A stretch of 49,258 nt of DNA. It comes from Nitrospirota bacterium (lineage in GTDB: Bacteria; Nitrospirota; UBA9217). The stretch is from the NCBI GenBank assembly GCA_029858565.1, contig JAOUEV010000001.1, positions 171,420-220,677 on the forward strand, in the 5' to 3' direction. The notes beneath the pieces are model-generated. The model had not been told where the DNA came from. It searched no databases and worked only from the letters and a program-made list of their open reading frames with translations. Below are positions 1 through 7,420 of the stretch, in pieces. A program made the position numbers and the translations under genes. How positions within the stretch are numbered: position 1 is the stretch's first letter; each line of letters starts with the position of its first letter.

Positions 1-591
1 CTTGCCGCCCTGGTCGCTGTACATCTGGGTGAAGTTGGGGATGATATACAGGAAAAAGAGCATGATCACCGCGAAGAGCGCGAGGACCAGAAAAACAGGA
101 TATGCCAGCGCCGTGACAAGCTTCCGCTGGACCGCCAGCATCCGTTTCTGATAGGTGATATATCGGGTCAGCACGTCGACCAGTGCGCCGCTCTGCTCTC
201 CCGATCGGACCGTCGCGGTGAACAGCGGCGGAAAGAACAGCGGATGCGCGGCCATGGCGTCGGAAAGCGCGGTTCCGCCGCGGACGGCATCGATAATGCC
301 TGCCAGCGCAGATCTGAGCCCCGGCTGCTCCATGCGGCGGTGCAGGATCTCAAGGGCCTGCAGTATCGGCAGGCCTGCTTTCACCAGGGTCATCAGTTCC
401 TGGTTGAAGATCAGGAAGTCCTTCTGGCTGGCCCTGCCGCCGGACATGCCGGTCTTCTTTTTCTGCAGGCTCAGCACCAGGAGACCACGCGCTTCAAGAA
501 GCAGGCGCGCTTCTGAAGCCGTAGGCGCCGTCAATTCGTCGGATAGCGACGTGCCGTCCTCGCGGACCGCTTTATAGGTGAATTGAGGCAT
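1..591 (-). CDS. Type II secretion / type IV pilus inner-membrane F protein (GspF/PilC family), 3' part beyond window
   Basis: The first 197 codons of an inner-membrane platform protein that, in this family, couples the cytoplasmic assembly ATPase to pilus or pseudopilus growth. The N-terminus (MPQFTYKAVREDG) is the usual start of GspF/PilC proteins. It is followed by a T2SSF domain with the typical stretch around residues 60-130 (QELMTLVKAGLPILQALEIL, then a GG-x-LSDA-like segment). A hydrophobic transmembrane segment (LVTALAYPVFLVLALFAVIM) follows near residues 155-185. The gene runs off the left edge without a stop, so roughly half is missing. The ATG is the only methionine near the conserved N-terminus. 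No clear ribosome binding site is seen. No other secretion gene is in view, so T2SS and T4P cannot be told apart. Confidence 0.9.
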   Translation of the reverse strand, partial: MPQFTYKAVREDGTSLSDELTAPTASEARLLLEARGLLVLSLQKKKTGMSGGRASQKDFLIFNQELMTLVKAGLPILQALEILHRRMEQPGLRSALAGIIDAVRGGTALSDAMAAHPLFFPPLFTATVRSGEQSGALVDVLTRYITYQKRMLAVQRKLVTALAYPVFLVLALFAVIMLFFLYIIPNFTQMYSDQGGK

Positions 592-624
592 ACGTATGGA
601 TAATACAGATAAATCAAGGGGATG

Positions 625-1428
625 TCAATTGACCTGGCAAATGACATCCCACGCGCCCACGATCAATTCCTTGGAAAGGTCCCGCGATCTCGATGACAGC
701 GGCGCAATGTTCCAGGTCCACGATTCGTCGGGTTCCGGCAGGACCAGGCCTCCGATCGTGGATCCCCTGCTGATGATCGCTCCCGAACCGTCGCGCTTGA
801 TGAAACCATGGTCAGCGATGAGGCAGACCGGGCAGGAAAGGGATCGTAATGACGCGTAGTGGGCTTCGGTGATCCTGCCGCACCACTCATCCACGCGATC
901 AGGGGCAAGCCGGCGCATGCGCTGCGACGCGAAGGTCCGAGGGATGACCCAGAGCTGTGACAGGATGTTCAGGGAGACAACGAGGCCGGCGTCCTGCTCG
1001 TCATCAGGACGGGAAAACAGCGGCTCGGGCAGTTCGCTCAAGCCCTGCACACCGTTCCTGTACAGCTGTTCCGCAACTCCGGTGACATCATGCTCCGCAA
1101 AGGTCACATTGGCGTAGCGCTTCAGTTCCTTCCTTGTCCCCGGAAGGCAGACCACGTCCTTCAGCGCCACTTCCCGGAACATTGCGGAGAGCGCCGCAAG
1201 CGGCAGGTCAAGCAGGAGACCGGAGCCGAGGATGACAACCTTGCCGTTGTCCTGACATCGCCTGGCAGCGGACAGGATGAACTGCTGCGTTGCGTCAAGA
1301 TGGGGCTGCCATGCCTGCTGGTTCGCCCGGGCCCGTGTGCGCATGTCGATCGTCTCGCTGAGGTAGCCCATGTTGCGGACATAGGGCGAGCAGGCGGTCG
1401 TGAGAGATGTGTAGAGGTCGAAAAGCAT
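625..1428 (-). CDS. Uncharacterised protein with Rossmann-like (methyltransferase-like) segment
   Basis: 267 residues, not recognised as a named family. Around residues 60-125 there is a nucleotide-binding-like pattern: a strand and glycine loop (GKVVILGSGLLLDLP), then a second strand (KDVVCLPGTRKELKRYANV) and an acidic third strand (VTFAEHDVTG). This resembles the first half of a class I SAM-dependent methyltransferase fold, but no catalytic motif is evident, so the assignment is only structural inference. The C-terminal half has aromatic and charged segments (EPDESWTWNIAPLS). No signal peptide or membrane segment is visible. It lies 33 bp upstream of the GspF-type gene on the same strand and may share its transcript. 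No convincing ribosome binding site is seen at this ATG; a start at the internal methionine near residue 20 is possible. Confidence 0.65.
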   Translation of the reverse strand: MLFDLYTSLTTACSPYVRNMGYLSETIDMRTRARANQQAWQPHLDATQQFILSAARRCQDNGKVVILGSGLLLDLPLAALSAMFREVALKDVVCLPGTRKELKRYANVTFAEHDVTGVAEQLYRNGVQGLSELPEPLFSRPDDEQDAGLVVSLNILSQLWVIPRTFASQRMRRLAPDRVDEWCGRITEAHYASLRSLSCPVCLIADHGFIKRDGSGAIISRGSTIGGLVLPEPDESWTWNIAPLSSRSRDLSKELIVGAWDVICQVN

Positions 1429-1513
1429 GGGAGTGCAGAATTAGCTGGATCCTGACCCAGAGAAACTGGAAATATCATCTCTGACCCGCCAGGGCCGAGA
1501 GGGACTCGTGCTA

Positions 1514-1780
1514 TTATTGCTGCGTTTTACTATGGGTAGTGTCTTTTAACGAGCTTCTCATGAAGGATAAACTCGTGAGGCTAAATATAATGCCGGCCAC
1601 ATATTTCGTCCATCCATCGCTGGAAAAAGGCAAGCCTATTAACTTATTCAAGTCATCTAGAAGAGTAAAACCACCCAACGTAATGAGAAAATATATTATG
1701 ACGAATTCGAGAGGATGGTTGCGGAGCAAGTAGCCGTATTTATTTTCGGTTAATGCATTGCGTGTATGCTGGTCTTTCAT
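1514..1780 (-). CDS. Small two-helix membrane protein, function unknown
   Basis: 88 residues from the chosen ATG (MKDQHTRNALTENKYGYLL). Two hydrophobic stretches (PLEFVIIYFLITLGGFTLL and WTKYVAGIIFSLTSLSFM) predict a small membrane protein with a short polar tail. The reading frame extends nine codons upstream, but this ATG is preceded by a GGGGAC-like sequence and is preferred. The gene sits in a patch that is visibly richer in A+T than its neighbours, together with the palindromic element at 1844-1935, which suggests recent acquisition. I do not recognise a family. Confidence 0.5.
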   Translation of the reverse strand: MKDQHTRNALTENKYGYLLRNHPLEFVIIYFLITLGGFTLLDDLNKLIGLPFSSDGWTKYVAGIIFSLTSLSFMRSSLKDTTHSKTQQ

Positions 1781-1843
1781 GCGAGGTAGTCCCCTGTGCA
1801 CTCCCACGTAATTAATCAGTAGATTACATAAGAAATCCTATTG

Positions 1844-1935
1844 TGTCATTGCGAGGAGCGTTTTTATCGACGCGGCAATCTCGTAGTTTTTGATTTTATG
1901 AAATACGAGTTTGCTTCGCTGTGCTCGCAAAGACA
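1844..1935. repeat. Degenerate palindromic interspersed repeat (TCATTGCGAGG type)
   Basis: The left arm contains TGTCATTGCGAGGAGCG, then CGACGCGGCAATCTCGTA. The right arm is the imperfect reverse complement (TACGAGTTTGCTTCGCTG, TGCTCGCAAAGACA). The arms can fold into a long imperfect hairpin with an A+T-rich loop. Elements starting TCATTGCGAGG are a widespread intergenic repeat type in bacterial genomes. It fills the gap between the small membrane protein gene and the deacetylase-like gene. Confidence 0.65.
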
Positions 1936-1983
1936 GGAAAAAGACTTTTTCAGTGACCTGTTTGTGCAATCCAACTAAACGTA

Positions 1984-3027
1984 CTATCTCAGGCTTTTCC
2001 AGTATTTTTTCTGATGAGCAATGGCTGTTTCTATGACCTTCGATGCTTTTGGCGCGTCAGGATCAGACAGGGTCCAGCGGGGGCCGGTCATGGCCTGCAG
2101 CACGGAGCGGACGCCTTCGGTCAGTCCTTCAGGGTTGTAGCCGCCTTCCAGCGTGATCAGCACCCTGCCGCCGCATGCGGCATCGGCAATCTCCCGCGCG
2201 ATCGTAGCGAGGTTTCCAAACCCGTTGCCGGTCACTTGCATCCCGCCCAGGGGGTCCTTGACATAGGGATCGAATCCGGCTGACACAAGCACCAGCTGGG
2301 GCTTGTACTCCAGCGCGATCGGTCTCAGGATCCGGGAATAGACGGAGATATATTCTTCATCGCCGAACCCGGCGGGAAAGGGGGTGTTCACGGTGAACCC
2401 TTCGCCGCTTCCGCCGCCGACCTCATCGAATCTGCCGCTGCCGGGGTAATGGGGATACTGGTGGGAAGAGAAGAACAGGATGTCGGAGCGGTCATAAAAG
2501 GCATGCTGCGTGCCGTTGCCGTGATGCAGGTCCCAATCGATGATCAGGACGCGCTGCAGTCCGTGTTTTTGAACAGCGTATTCCGCCGCGATCGCGATAT
2601 TGTTGAACAGGCAGAAGCCCATGGCGCGGTCCTGTTCTGCGTGGTGGCCCGGAGGACGGACGAAGGCAAAGACCGAAGACGGAGAGACGAGCGACGAGGG
2701 ACGAGAGACGAGAACGTCAACTGCCTGGAGCAGGCCGCCGGCCGCGAGGCGGGCGATCTGATAGGAGCGGCTGGAGAGGCCGGTGTCGGGATCGAGCTGG
2801 GTGAAGGTCTTTCCGTCGGTCTCCGCGACCCGCTGGATATAGAAGGGATCGTGCACCAGGGCGAGCTCGTTCTCCGTCGCCAGCCGGGGCTCGATCCGGG
2901 GGAGGTCCTTGAACTCCTGATCGATCAGGCGGTGGATGATCCTGAGGCGGTCCGGGCTCTCGGGATGAAAATCCCCGGGCTGGTGGTCAAGGTACCGTTC
3001 ATCCTTGATGATCGCAAGAGTGGTCAT
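1984..3027 (-). CDS. Histone deacetylase family (HDAC/AcuC/acetylpolyamine) zinc hydrolase
   Basis: 347 residues, full length for the class II/AcuC-like deacetylase superfamily, which removes acetyl groups from lysines or polyamines with a catalytic zinc. The family landmarks are all present: the RPPGHH pair (H128, H129), zinc ligands in DWDLHHGNGT (D166, H168) and SAGFDPY (D253), and the active-site tyrosine in LEGGYN (Y297). The substrate cannot be fixed from sequence; acetyl-CoA synthetase deacetylation (AcuC) or polyamine deacetylation are both possible. The residues just before the catalytic loop (about 107-118, VSRPSSLVSPSS) are low in complexity and encoded by a tandem heptamer array at 2686-2713. 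The hairpin repeat 3045-3120 follows directly upstream. Confidence 0.93.
   Translation of the reverse strand: MTTLAIIKDERYLDHQPGDFHPESPDRLRIIHRLIDQEFKDLPRIEPRLATENELALVHDPFYIQRVAETDGKTFTQLDPDTGLSSRSYQIARLAAGGLLQAVDVLVSRPSSLVSPSSVFAFVRPPGHHAEQDRAMGFCLFNNIAIAAEYAVQKHGLQRVLIIDWDLHHGNGTQHAFYDRSDILFFSSHQYPHYPGSGRFDEVGGGSGEGFTVNTPFPAGFGDEEYISVYSRILRPIALEYKPQLVLVSAGFDPYVKDPLGGMQVTGNGFGNLATIAREIADAACGGRVLITLEGGYNPEGLTEGVRSVLQAMTGPRWTLSDPDAPKASKVIETAIAHQKKYWKSLR
2686..2713. repeat. Tandem heptamer GACGAGN x4 inside the HDAC-like gene
   Basis: Four adjacent 7-bp units (GACGAGC, GACGAGG, GACGAGA, GACGAGA) lie within the coding sequence. They are read on the minus strand as an S/R/L/V-rich insertion just before the catalytic RPPGHH loop. 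The unit type matches the short tandem repeats seen in intergenic gaps elsewhere in the window. Confidence 0.8.
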
Positions 3028-3044
3028 AGAGCAGAAAAGGAGAT

Positions 3045-3120
3045 GCGGTGACGCGGTGACGCGGAGAACACTACGCTAACCGATACTAATGTCTCACCAT
3101 GTCTCCCTGTCTCCGTGTCG
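3045..3120. repeat. Octamer tandem repeats in inverted arms
   Basis: Left arm: GCGGTGAC, GCGGTGAC, GCGGAGAA at 3045-3068. Right arm: GTCTCACC, then GTCTCCCT and GTCTCCGT at 3091-3116, which reads back as a related octamer array on the other strand. The two arms can pair imperfectly across about 22 bp. The element lies between the HDAC-like gene and the hypothetical gene at 3153. Confidence 0.7.
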
Positions 3121-3152
3121 TTGTTGCTTCATGATGTCGTTTTGTCAGTCTC

Positions 3153-3701
3153 TCAATGGTCCCGCGCGTCGGATTTACTGCCGTTCGGTTTTGAGATCGG
3201 CGACGGTGCCGCTTCCCGGAAGTTCTTGATGTTCAGGGCATCGAGGAACTTCTGCATTTCAGCTGACGCCGGCAGTTTGGCAGGGACCCTGGCGTCAGGA
3301 GCGCAGACCGTCAGGACCGTTCTCACCAGATCCCGTGCGCTGAAGTCCAGCATCTTCCTGATCTCGATGGGGGCGGCTCGTTCGATCAGCAGGGGCGTCT
3401 CGCGGTACCAGCCCGTGCCGACCGGCGGGGTGATGGGACCGCAGGGAAACTGTCCGGCCGATCTTGTCCGCTTGCCGGTCTTCTGCGCATAAGCGGATAT
3501 GTCGGCACGGAGCTGTTGGAGGCCTTTGAATGCGGGATTCGAGCAGATGCCCGCCTTGCCCCAGCAGATGGGGTCGAACCGGGACATGTTGATGCCGCAG
3601 CAGAGAACATGGGACCCGGGAGCTATCTCCGGCGTCTCACGGATGATGATGTAGAAATAGTCGTTCTTGTACTCGTAGGTTGCGATCCCTTTTCCGGTCA
3701 T
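3153..3701 (-). CDS. Hypothetical protein
   Basis: 182 residues from the ATG at 3701, which is preceded 11 bp upstream by a good AGGAGG-like site (AGGAAGG). The GTG three codons earlier would be only 2 bp from that site. No family is recognised. The N-terminal third holds four cysteines in a Cys-Cys...Cys...Cys arrangement (HVLCCGINMS, DPICWGKAGIC) that could bind metal or form disulfides. The C-terminal part is basic and proline/serine-rich. No signal peptide or membrane helix is visible. It follows the coiled-coil membrane protein gene by 60 bp on the same strand and may be co-transcribed. Confidence 0.6.
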   Translation of the reverse strand: MTGKGIATYEYKNDYFYIIIRETPEIAPGSHVLCCGINMSRFDPICWGKAGICSNPAFKGLQQLRADISAYAQKTGKRTRSAGQFPCGPITPPVGTGWYRETPLLIERAAPIEIRKMLDFSARDLVRTVLTVCAPDARVPAKLPASAEMQKFLDALNIKNFREAAPSPISKPNGSKSDARDH

Positions 3702-3761
3702 GGCGTGCACCGCCTTCCTGAAGTGAGCGGGGAGCGGATCTGCCGTTCCCCGCCGGGAATG

Positions 3762-4088
3762 CTATTTTGAGCCCTTCTTCTTGGGTTTTGCCTTTGTCTT
3801 GGACTTTGCCGCCGGCTTGGCCTTTGCCTTGGGTTTTGTTTTGCACTCCTCCAGGGCCCTCTTGGTCTTGTCCAGGTCCTGGTTCTGCATCTCAAGCATC
3901 TGGCTCAGCTTTGCGTTGTCCTGCTTCAGGACCTCGATCTCCTTACGCGCGGCATCACGCTCGTTCCGTGCCTTGTTGCCGACAAAGAAGCTGATAATGA
4001 GCAGGATGGTGACAACTGCCGCCAGGGAGATGAAGATCAACTTTGCTTTCTGTGCATCATCCATGCTGCTGCGTTCCGGTCTGTCCAT
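3762..4088 (-). CDS. Membrane-anchored coiled-coil protein with Lys/Ala-rich tail
   Basis: 108 residues. One N-terminal membrane helix (KLIFISLAAVVTILLIISFF, about residues 16-36) is followed by a heptad-like coiled coil (ARNERDAARKEIEVLKQDNA and onwards to about residue 82). A tail made almost only of lysine, alanine and proline (KPKAKAKPAAKSKTKAKPKK) completes the protein. The ATG is preceded by an excellent AAGGAGGAAC site. The basic tail could contact nucleic acid or membrane lipids, but this is inference. The gene lies downstream of the AMMECR1 gene across a 105-bp gap that holds short repeats. No named family is recognised. Confidence 0.75.
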   Translation of the reverse strand: MDRPERSSMDDAQKAKLIFISLAAVVTILLIISFFVGNKARNERDAARKEIEVLKQDNAKLSQMLEMQNQDLDKTKRALEECKTKPKAKAKPAAKSKTKAKPKKKGSK

Positions 4089-4121
4089 GCTGATAAGTTC
4101 CTCCTTGGGAAATTAAGTAAT

Positions 4122-4182
4122 AAAGCGATAAGCGCTAAGAAGTAAGCAGCCAATGCCGTTGTCTGCCTACTGCTTACCGCTT
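4122..4182. repeat. Short-unit repeat with inverted arms
   Basis: The strand reads AAGCGATAAGCGCTAAGAAG, then TAAGCAG at 4143-4149, and later CTGCTTA at 4170-4176 followed by CCGCTT. The arms are imperfect 7-8-bp repeats able to form a hairpin, in the gap between the AMMECR1 gene and the coiled-coil gene. It resembles the other short-unit hairpins in this window but is the least regular of them. Confidence 0.45.
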
Positions 4183-4193
4183 CAGAGCTTTTT

Positions 4194-4703
4194 CTAATGG
4201 TACCTTTTCACCTCGAACCGGGAGAGCGTGATCTCCGTGCCCGGGGGGATGCCCGCCTTCTGCATGGAGATGCTGATCTGCTGCTGTGCCGTGTCAACGC
4301 CTTCCAGGTCCGGGAGCAGCAGACCGCGTCTGCGGCCGGCCGCGACAATGACCCCGTAGCGCTTCGGGTCCAGGTCTTTCAGGTCCGTGACCGGCTCGGG
4401 CGGGGACAGGACGTCCACGGAGTATTCAAGGCCTGCCAGTTCGTGGGGCCTGACGGCGGGGAAACGGGGATCGCAGGTAGCCGCGCTGATGGCGTTCCGT
4501 ATGATCTCCTGCGCCACGTTGGGCTCACAGGGCTCGAAGGTGCCGATGCACCCGCGCAGCATGCCCCGGACCTTGAGTGACACGAACACGCCCGCTTTTG
4601 CGTTCATTTCGGGCGTCAGGTCCTGGTCACGAAGGGGCAGCACCCGGCCCTCGTTCACGTAGAGCTCAATGGTGTCCTTCGCCAGCGTGACAAGGGGATG
4701 CAT
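4194..4703 (-). CDS. amrA: AMMECR1 domain protein (AmmeMemoRadiSam protein A)
   Basis: 169 residues covering one AMMECR1 domain. The signature LRGCIG is at residues 49-54, followed by the family's [13 protein letters not shown]-like and [10 protein letters not shown] segments. Proteins of this family often occur with a Memo-like dioxygenase and a radical SAM protein; neither partner is adjacent here, and the biochemical role remains unsettled. The ATG overlaps the stop of the polyprenyl synthase gene by one base (TAATG), so translation is very likely coupled. It is near the end of the operon that starts at the promoter at 9490-9518. Confidence 0.9.
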   Translation of the reverse strand: MHPLVTLAKDTIELYVNEGRVLPLRDQDLTPEMNAKAGVFVSLKVRGMLRGCIGTFEPCEPNVAQEIIRNAISAATCDPRFPAVRPHELAGLEYSVDVLSPPEPVTDLKDLDPKRYGVIVAAGRRRGLLLPDLEGVDTAQQQISISMQKAGIPPGTEITLSRFEVKRYH

Positions 4704-5686
4704 TACCTCTCCCGTTGTACCACGTAATCGGCAAGCGCCGACAGCGCCTGCCGGGCAGGTGAATCAGGGAAGACCGCGAGCGCCGCCTTGGCGTCGTCGG
4801 CAAGGGACTGGGCATAACGGATCGCCTCGTCCACGACCCCGTACTTTTCCATGAGCTTGATCGTGTAGGCAAGGTCCTCGTCGGTCATGGCGTCGGCGCT
4901 CAGGATCGTGCGGATCGCGCCTTGCTCGTTGTGGTCGGCCTCGCGCATGAGGTAGATGAGCGGAAGGGTGACCTTGCCTTCGGCAAGGTCCTTGCCCAGC
5001 ACCTTGCCGAGCTGCTTCTGGTCGGCGGAATAATCGAGGGTGTCGTCGGTGACCTGGAACGCGAGGCCGAGCTTCCGGCCATAGGCGGCCAGGGCGTCCT
5101 CCTGGGACAGGGGCGCCTTGCCGATCACGGCGCCCAGTCGGCAGGCGGCGGTGATCAGCACGCCGGTCTTGCATTCCACGATGCGGAAGTAATCGGCCTC
5201 GGTCATTTCCGGATTCTGGATCTGCATGAGCTGGAGCACTTCGCCTTCGGACATGGCGGTGGTCGTTTCGGACAGGACGTCCATGACCCGCTGGTTGTGC
5301 AGCCGCACGCCGTGATAGAGCGCCTTGGAGTAGAGATAGTCACCCACGAGGATGCTGGCCTGGTTGCCCCAGATGGAGTTGGCAGCGGACTGGCCGCGGC
5401 GCACCTTGGCCTCGTCGATCACATCGTCATGAAGGAGCGAGGCGGTATGGATGAACTCGACCACGCTGCCGAGGACATATTCAGCGTCATGGCTGCGGTA
5501 GCCGCAGATGCGCGCGGACAAAAGATGCAGGAGGGGACGGAAACGCTTGCCGCCCGCTCCGAGGATGTATTTGCTGACCTGCTGGATGAGCGCGACATCG
5601 GTGCCCAGGCTCTCATGGATGTGCGACTCCATGCGCTCCATGTCGGATTTGTATTCCTTGAGGATGTCCTGAATGGTCGTGATCAT
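4703..5686 (-). CDS. Polyprenyl diphosphate synthase (trans-isoprenyl, IspB/HepT-like)
   Basis: 327 residues, typical length for a long-chain trans-prenyltransferase that extends farnesyl diphosphate with isopentenyl diphosphate to make the side chain of a quinone. The GGKR motif is at residues 45-48. The first aspartate-rich motif DDVID is at 87-91 and the second (TDDTLD) is at 214-218. Chain length cannot be read from sequence with confidence; octaprenyl or heptaprenyl are both possible. The gene lies 58 bp downstream of trpS and is coupled to the AMMECR1 gene. Confidence 0.93.
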   Translation of the reverse strand: MITTIQDILKEYKSDMERMESHIHESLGTDVALIQQVSKYILGAGGKRFRPLLHLLSARICGYRSHDAEYVLGSVVEFIHTASLLHDDVIDEAKVRRGQSAANSIWGNQASILVGDYLYSKALYHGVRLHNQRVMDVLSETTTAMSEGEVLQLMQIQNPEMTEADYFRIVECKTGVLITAACRLGAVIGKAPLSQEDALAAYGRKLGLAFQVTDDTLDYSADQKQLGKVLGKDLAEGKVTLPLIYLMREADHNEQGAIRTILSADAMTDEDLAYTIKLMEKYGVVDEAIRYAQSLADDAKAALAVFPDSPARQALSALADYVVQRER

Positions 5687-5744
5687 GGCGATTTTCCAAG
5701 AAAACTGGTTGAATAATAGGGGGAAATCTGTGGAAAGTCAAGTG

Positions 5745-6731
5745 CTACAGCTTCATCGCTTCCTGCACCCGGCCGAGCATTTCCCGTGCAACGATCCGGG
5801 CTTTGGCCGAACCCGCATCAATGATCTCCTGGACCTGCTTCGGGTTGGCGATCAGTTCCTTCCGCTTGTCCTGGATCGGCTTGAGATAGGCGAGCAGGTG
5901 TTTGAGCAGTTCTTTCTTATCGTCCACGCACCCGATGCCGGCCTTGGGGCATTCGCGCTTCACGTGGTCGCACCATTCCCTGGGCGCGAAGATCTGGTTG
6001 AGCGAGTAGAGCGGGCAGATGTCGGGATTGCCCGGGTCCGTGCGCCGCTGACGCGCGGGGTCCGTGACCATGGCCATGACCTTCTTGGTGATCGATTCGG
6101 GCGTATCCGAGAGATAGAGGCAGTTGTTGTAGCTCTTGCTCATCTTGCGGCCATCGGTGCCCGGAAGCTTGGGGTACTGGGTCAGGAGCGGCTGGGGATC
6201 GGGGAATACCTCGCCGTAAAAGGAATTGAACCTCCTGCCGATCTCGCGGGTCAGCTCCAGGTGCGGCAGCTGGTCGATGCCCACGGGCACGTAGTCCGCC
6301 TCGTAGATCAGGATGTCCGCGGCCTGCAGCACGGGATAGCCCAGGAACCCGTAGGTGTAAAGGTCCCGGTCGTTGATCTGTTCCATCTTTTCCTTATATG
6401 TCGGCACTCGCTCCAGCCAGGGGAGCGGAGTGATCATGGAGAAGAGCACGTGCAGCACCGCGTGCTCGGGCAGCTGGGACTGCTGGAACAGGACGGACTT
6501 GTTCGGATCGAGCCCGGCGCTGAGCCAGTCGATCACCATTTCATGCACGAAGGTGCGCATCTTCGACGTGTCGCTGTACTGGGTGGTGAGCGCGTGCCAG
6601 TCGGCGATGAAATAGTAGCATTCGTACTCTTCCTGGAGCGTGCGCCAGTTGTCGAGCGCGCCCATGAGGTTGCCGAGATGGAGCAGCCCGCTGGGCTGCA
6701 TGCCGCTGAGGACCCGTTTCTTTTTGGACAT
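5745..6731 (-). CDS. trpS: Tryptophan--tRNA ligase
   Basis: 328 residues, the usual size of bacterial TrpRS. This class I enzyme activates tryptophan and loads it on tRNA-Trp in the cytoplasm. The HIGH-equivalent HLGN is at residues 18-21 and KMSKS is exact at 196-200. The tryptophan-pocket region (DLYTYGFLGYPVLQAADILI) is well conserved. The ATG is preceded by a GGAGGA site placed inside the end of the M50 protease gene, 4 bp upstream, so the two are translationally linked. Confidence 0.97.
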   Translation of the reverse strand: MSKKKRVLSGMQPSGLLHLGNLMGALDNWRTLQEEYECYYFIADWHALTTQYSDTSKMRTFVHEMVIDWLSAGLDPNKSVLFQQSQLPEHAVLHVLFSMITPLPWLERVPTYKEKMEQINDRDLYTYGFLGYPVLQAADILIYEADYVPVGIDQLPHLELTREIGRRFNSFYGEVFPDPQPLLTQYPKLPGTDGRKMSKSYNNCLYLSDTPESITKKVMAMVTDPARQRRTDPGNPDICPLYSLNQIFAPREWCDHVKRECPKAGIGCVDDKKELLKHLLAYLKPIQDKRKELIANPKQVQEIIDAGSAKARIVAREMLGRVQEAMKL

Positions 6732-6735
6732 GATT

Positions 6736-7413
6736 TTACAATCCTCCGTCGCCCAGCAGCAGCGAAAGCAGCGGCCGGATGACCGGCGTCATGATCTTGC
6801 CGAGCACGCCCATCATGATGAGCGCCATCAGGATCAGCGTGCCGTAGGGCTCCAGGCGGTAGTACATCATCGCCTGTCGGTCCGGCAGCGCCCAGTAGAC
6901 CACGCGGCTCCCGTCGAGCGGAGGGATGGGAATGAGGTTCAGGACCGCGAGGACGACATTGATGACCACTGCGTAGCCGAGCATGAGCGTGAGCGGCACG
7001 GCGATCCAGGACCAGTAGGGCTCGGGAACGTTGCCCTCAAGTCCCGTCATGACCACCCGGAGGAAGAGGGAACTTGCGACGGCCATCACGATGTTGATGC
7101 CGGGACCGGCGAGCGCCGAGAGCGCCATGCCTTTCTTCGGGTCCTTGAAGTACGCGGGATTGATGGGGACTGGCTTGGCATAGCCGAAGAGCATTCGTCC
7201 GTCGGTCAGCACAAAGAGCATGAGCGGCATCAGGACCGTTCCGAACAGATCGATGTGCGAGATCGGGTTCAGGGTCAGCCGGCCCATTTCCTTTGCCGTG
7301 GGATCTCCGAGCCGGTAGGCGACCCATCCGTGGGCAACCTCGTGCAGCACAATGGCGAAGACCATGGGCGCGGCCATGACGGCGATCTTTTGTATGGTGG
7401 TCAGTTCGGTCAT
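6736..7413 (-). CDS. Site-2-protease-like M50 family membrane metalloprotease
   Basis: 225 residues with several membrane helices. The zinc site HEVAH is at residues 24-28 in the first helix. The second metal-binding motif, of the NPxPxxPLDG type (LIPIPPLDGS, ligand D167), lies in a later helix. This short form lacks a PDZ domain and belongs to the rhomboid-like group of M50 proteases common in bacteria. Such enzymes cleave membrane-embedded substrates; the substrate here is unknown. It follows the lipoprotein gene by 7 bp and is followed by trpS after 4 bp. Confidence 0.9.
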   Translation of the reverse strand: MTELTTIQKIAVMAAPMVFAIVLHEVAHGWVAYRLGDPTAKEMGRLTLNPISHIDLFGTVLMPLMLFVLTDGRMLFGYAKPVPINPAYFKDPKKGMALSALAGPGINIVMAVASSLFLRVVMTGLEGNVPEPYWSWIAVPLTLMLGYAVVINVVLAVLNLIPIPPLDGSRVVYWALPDRQAMMYYRLEPYGTLILMALIMMGVLGKIMTPVIRPLLSLLLGDGGL

Positions 7414-7420
7414 AAGTAAG

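Noticed and set aside
5673-6782. Long plus-strand open frame opposite trpS
   Set aside because: Shadow of trpS; composition and lack of motifs show it is not coding.
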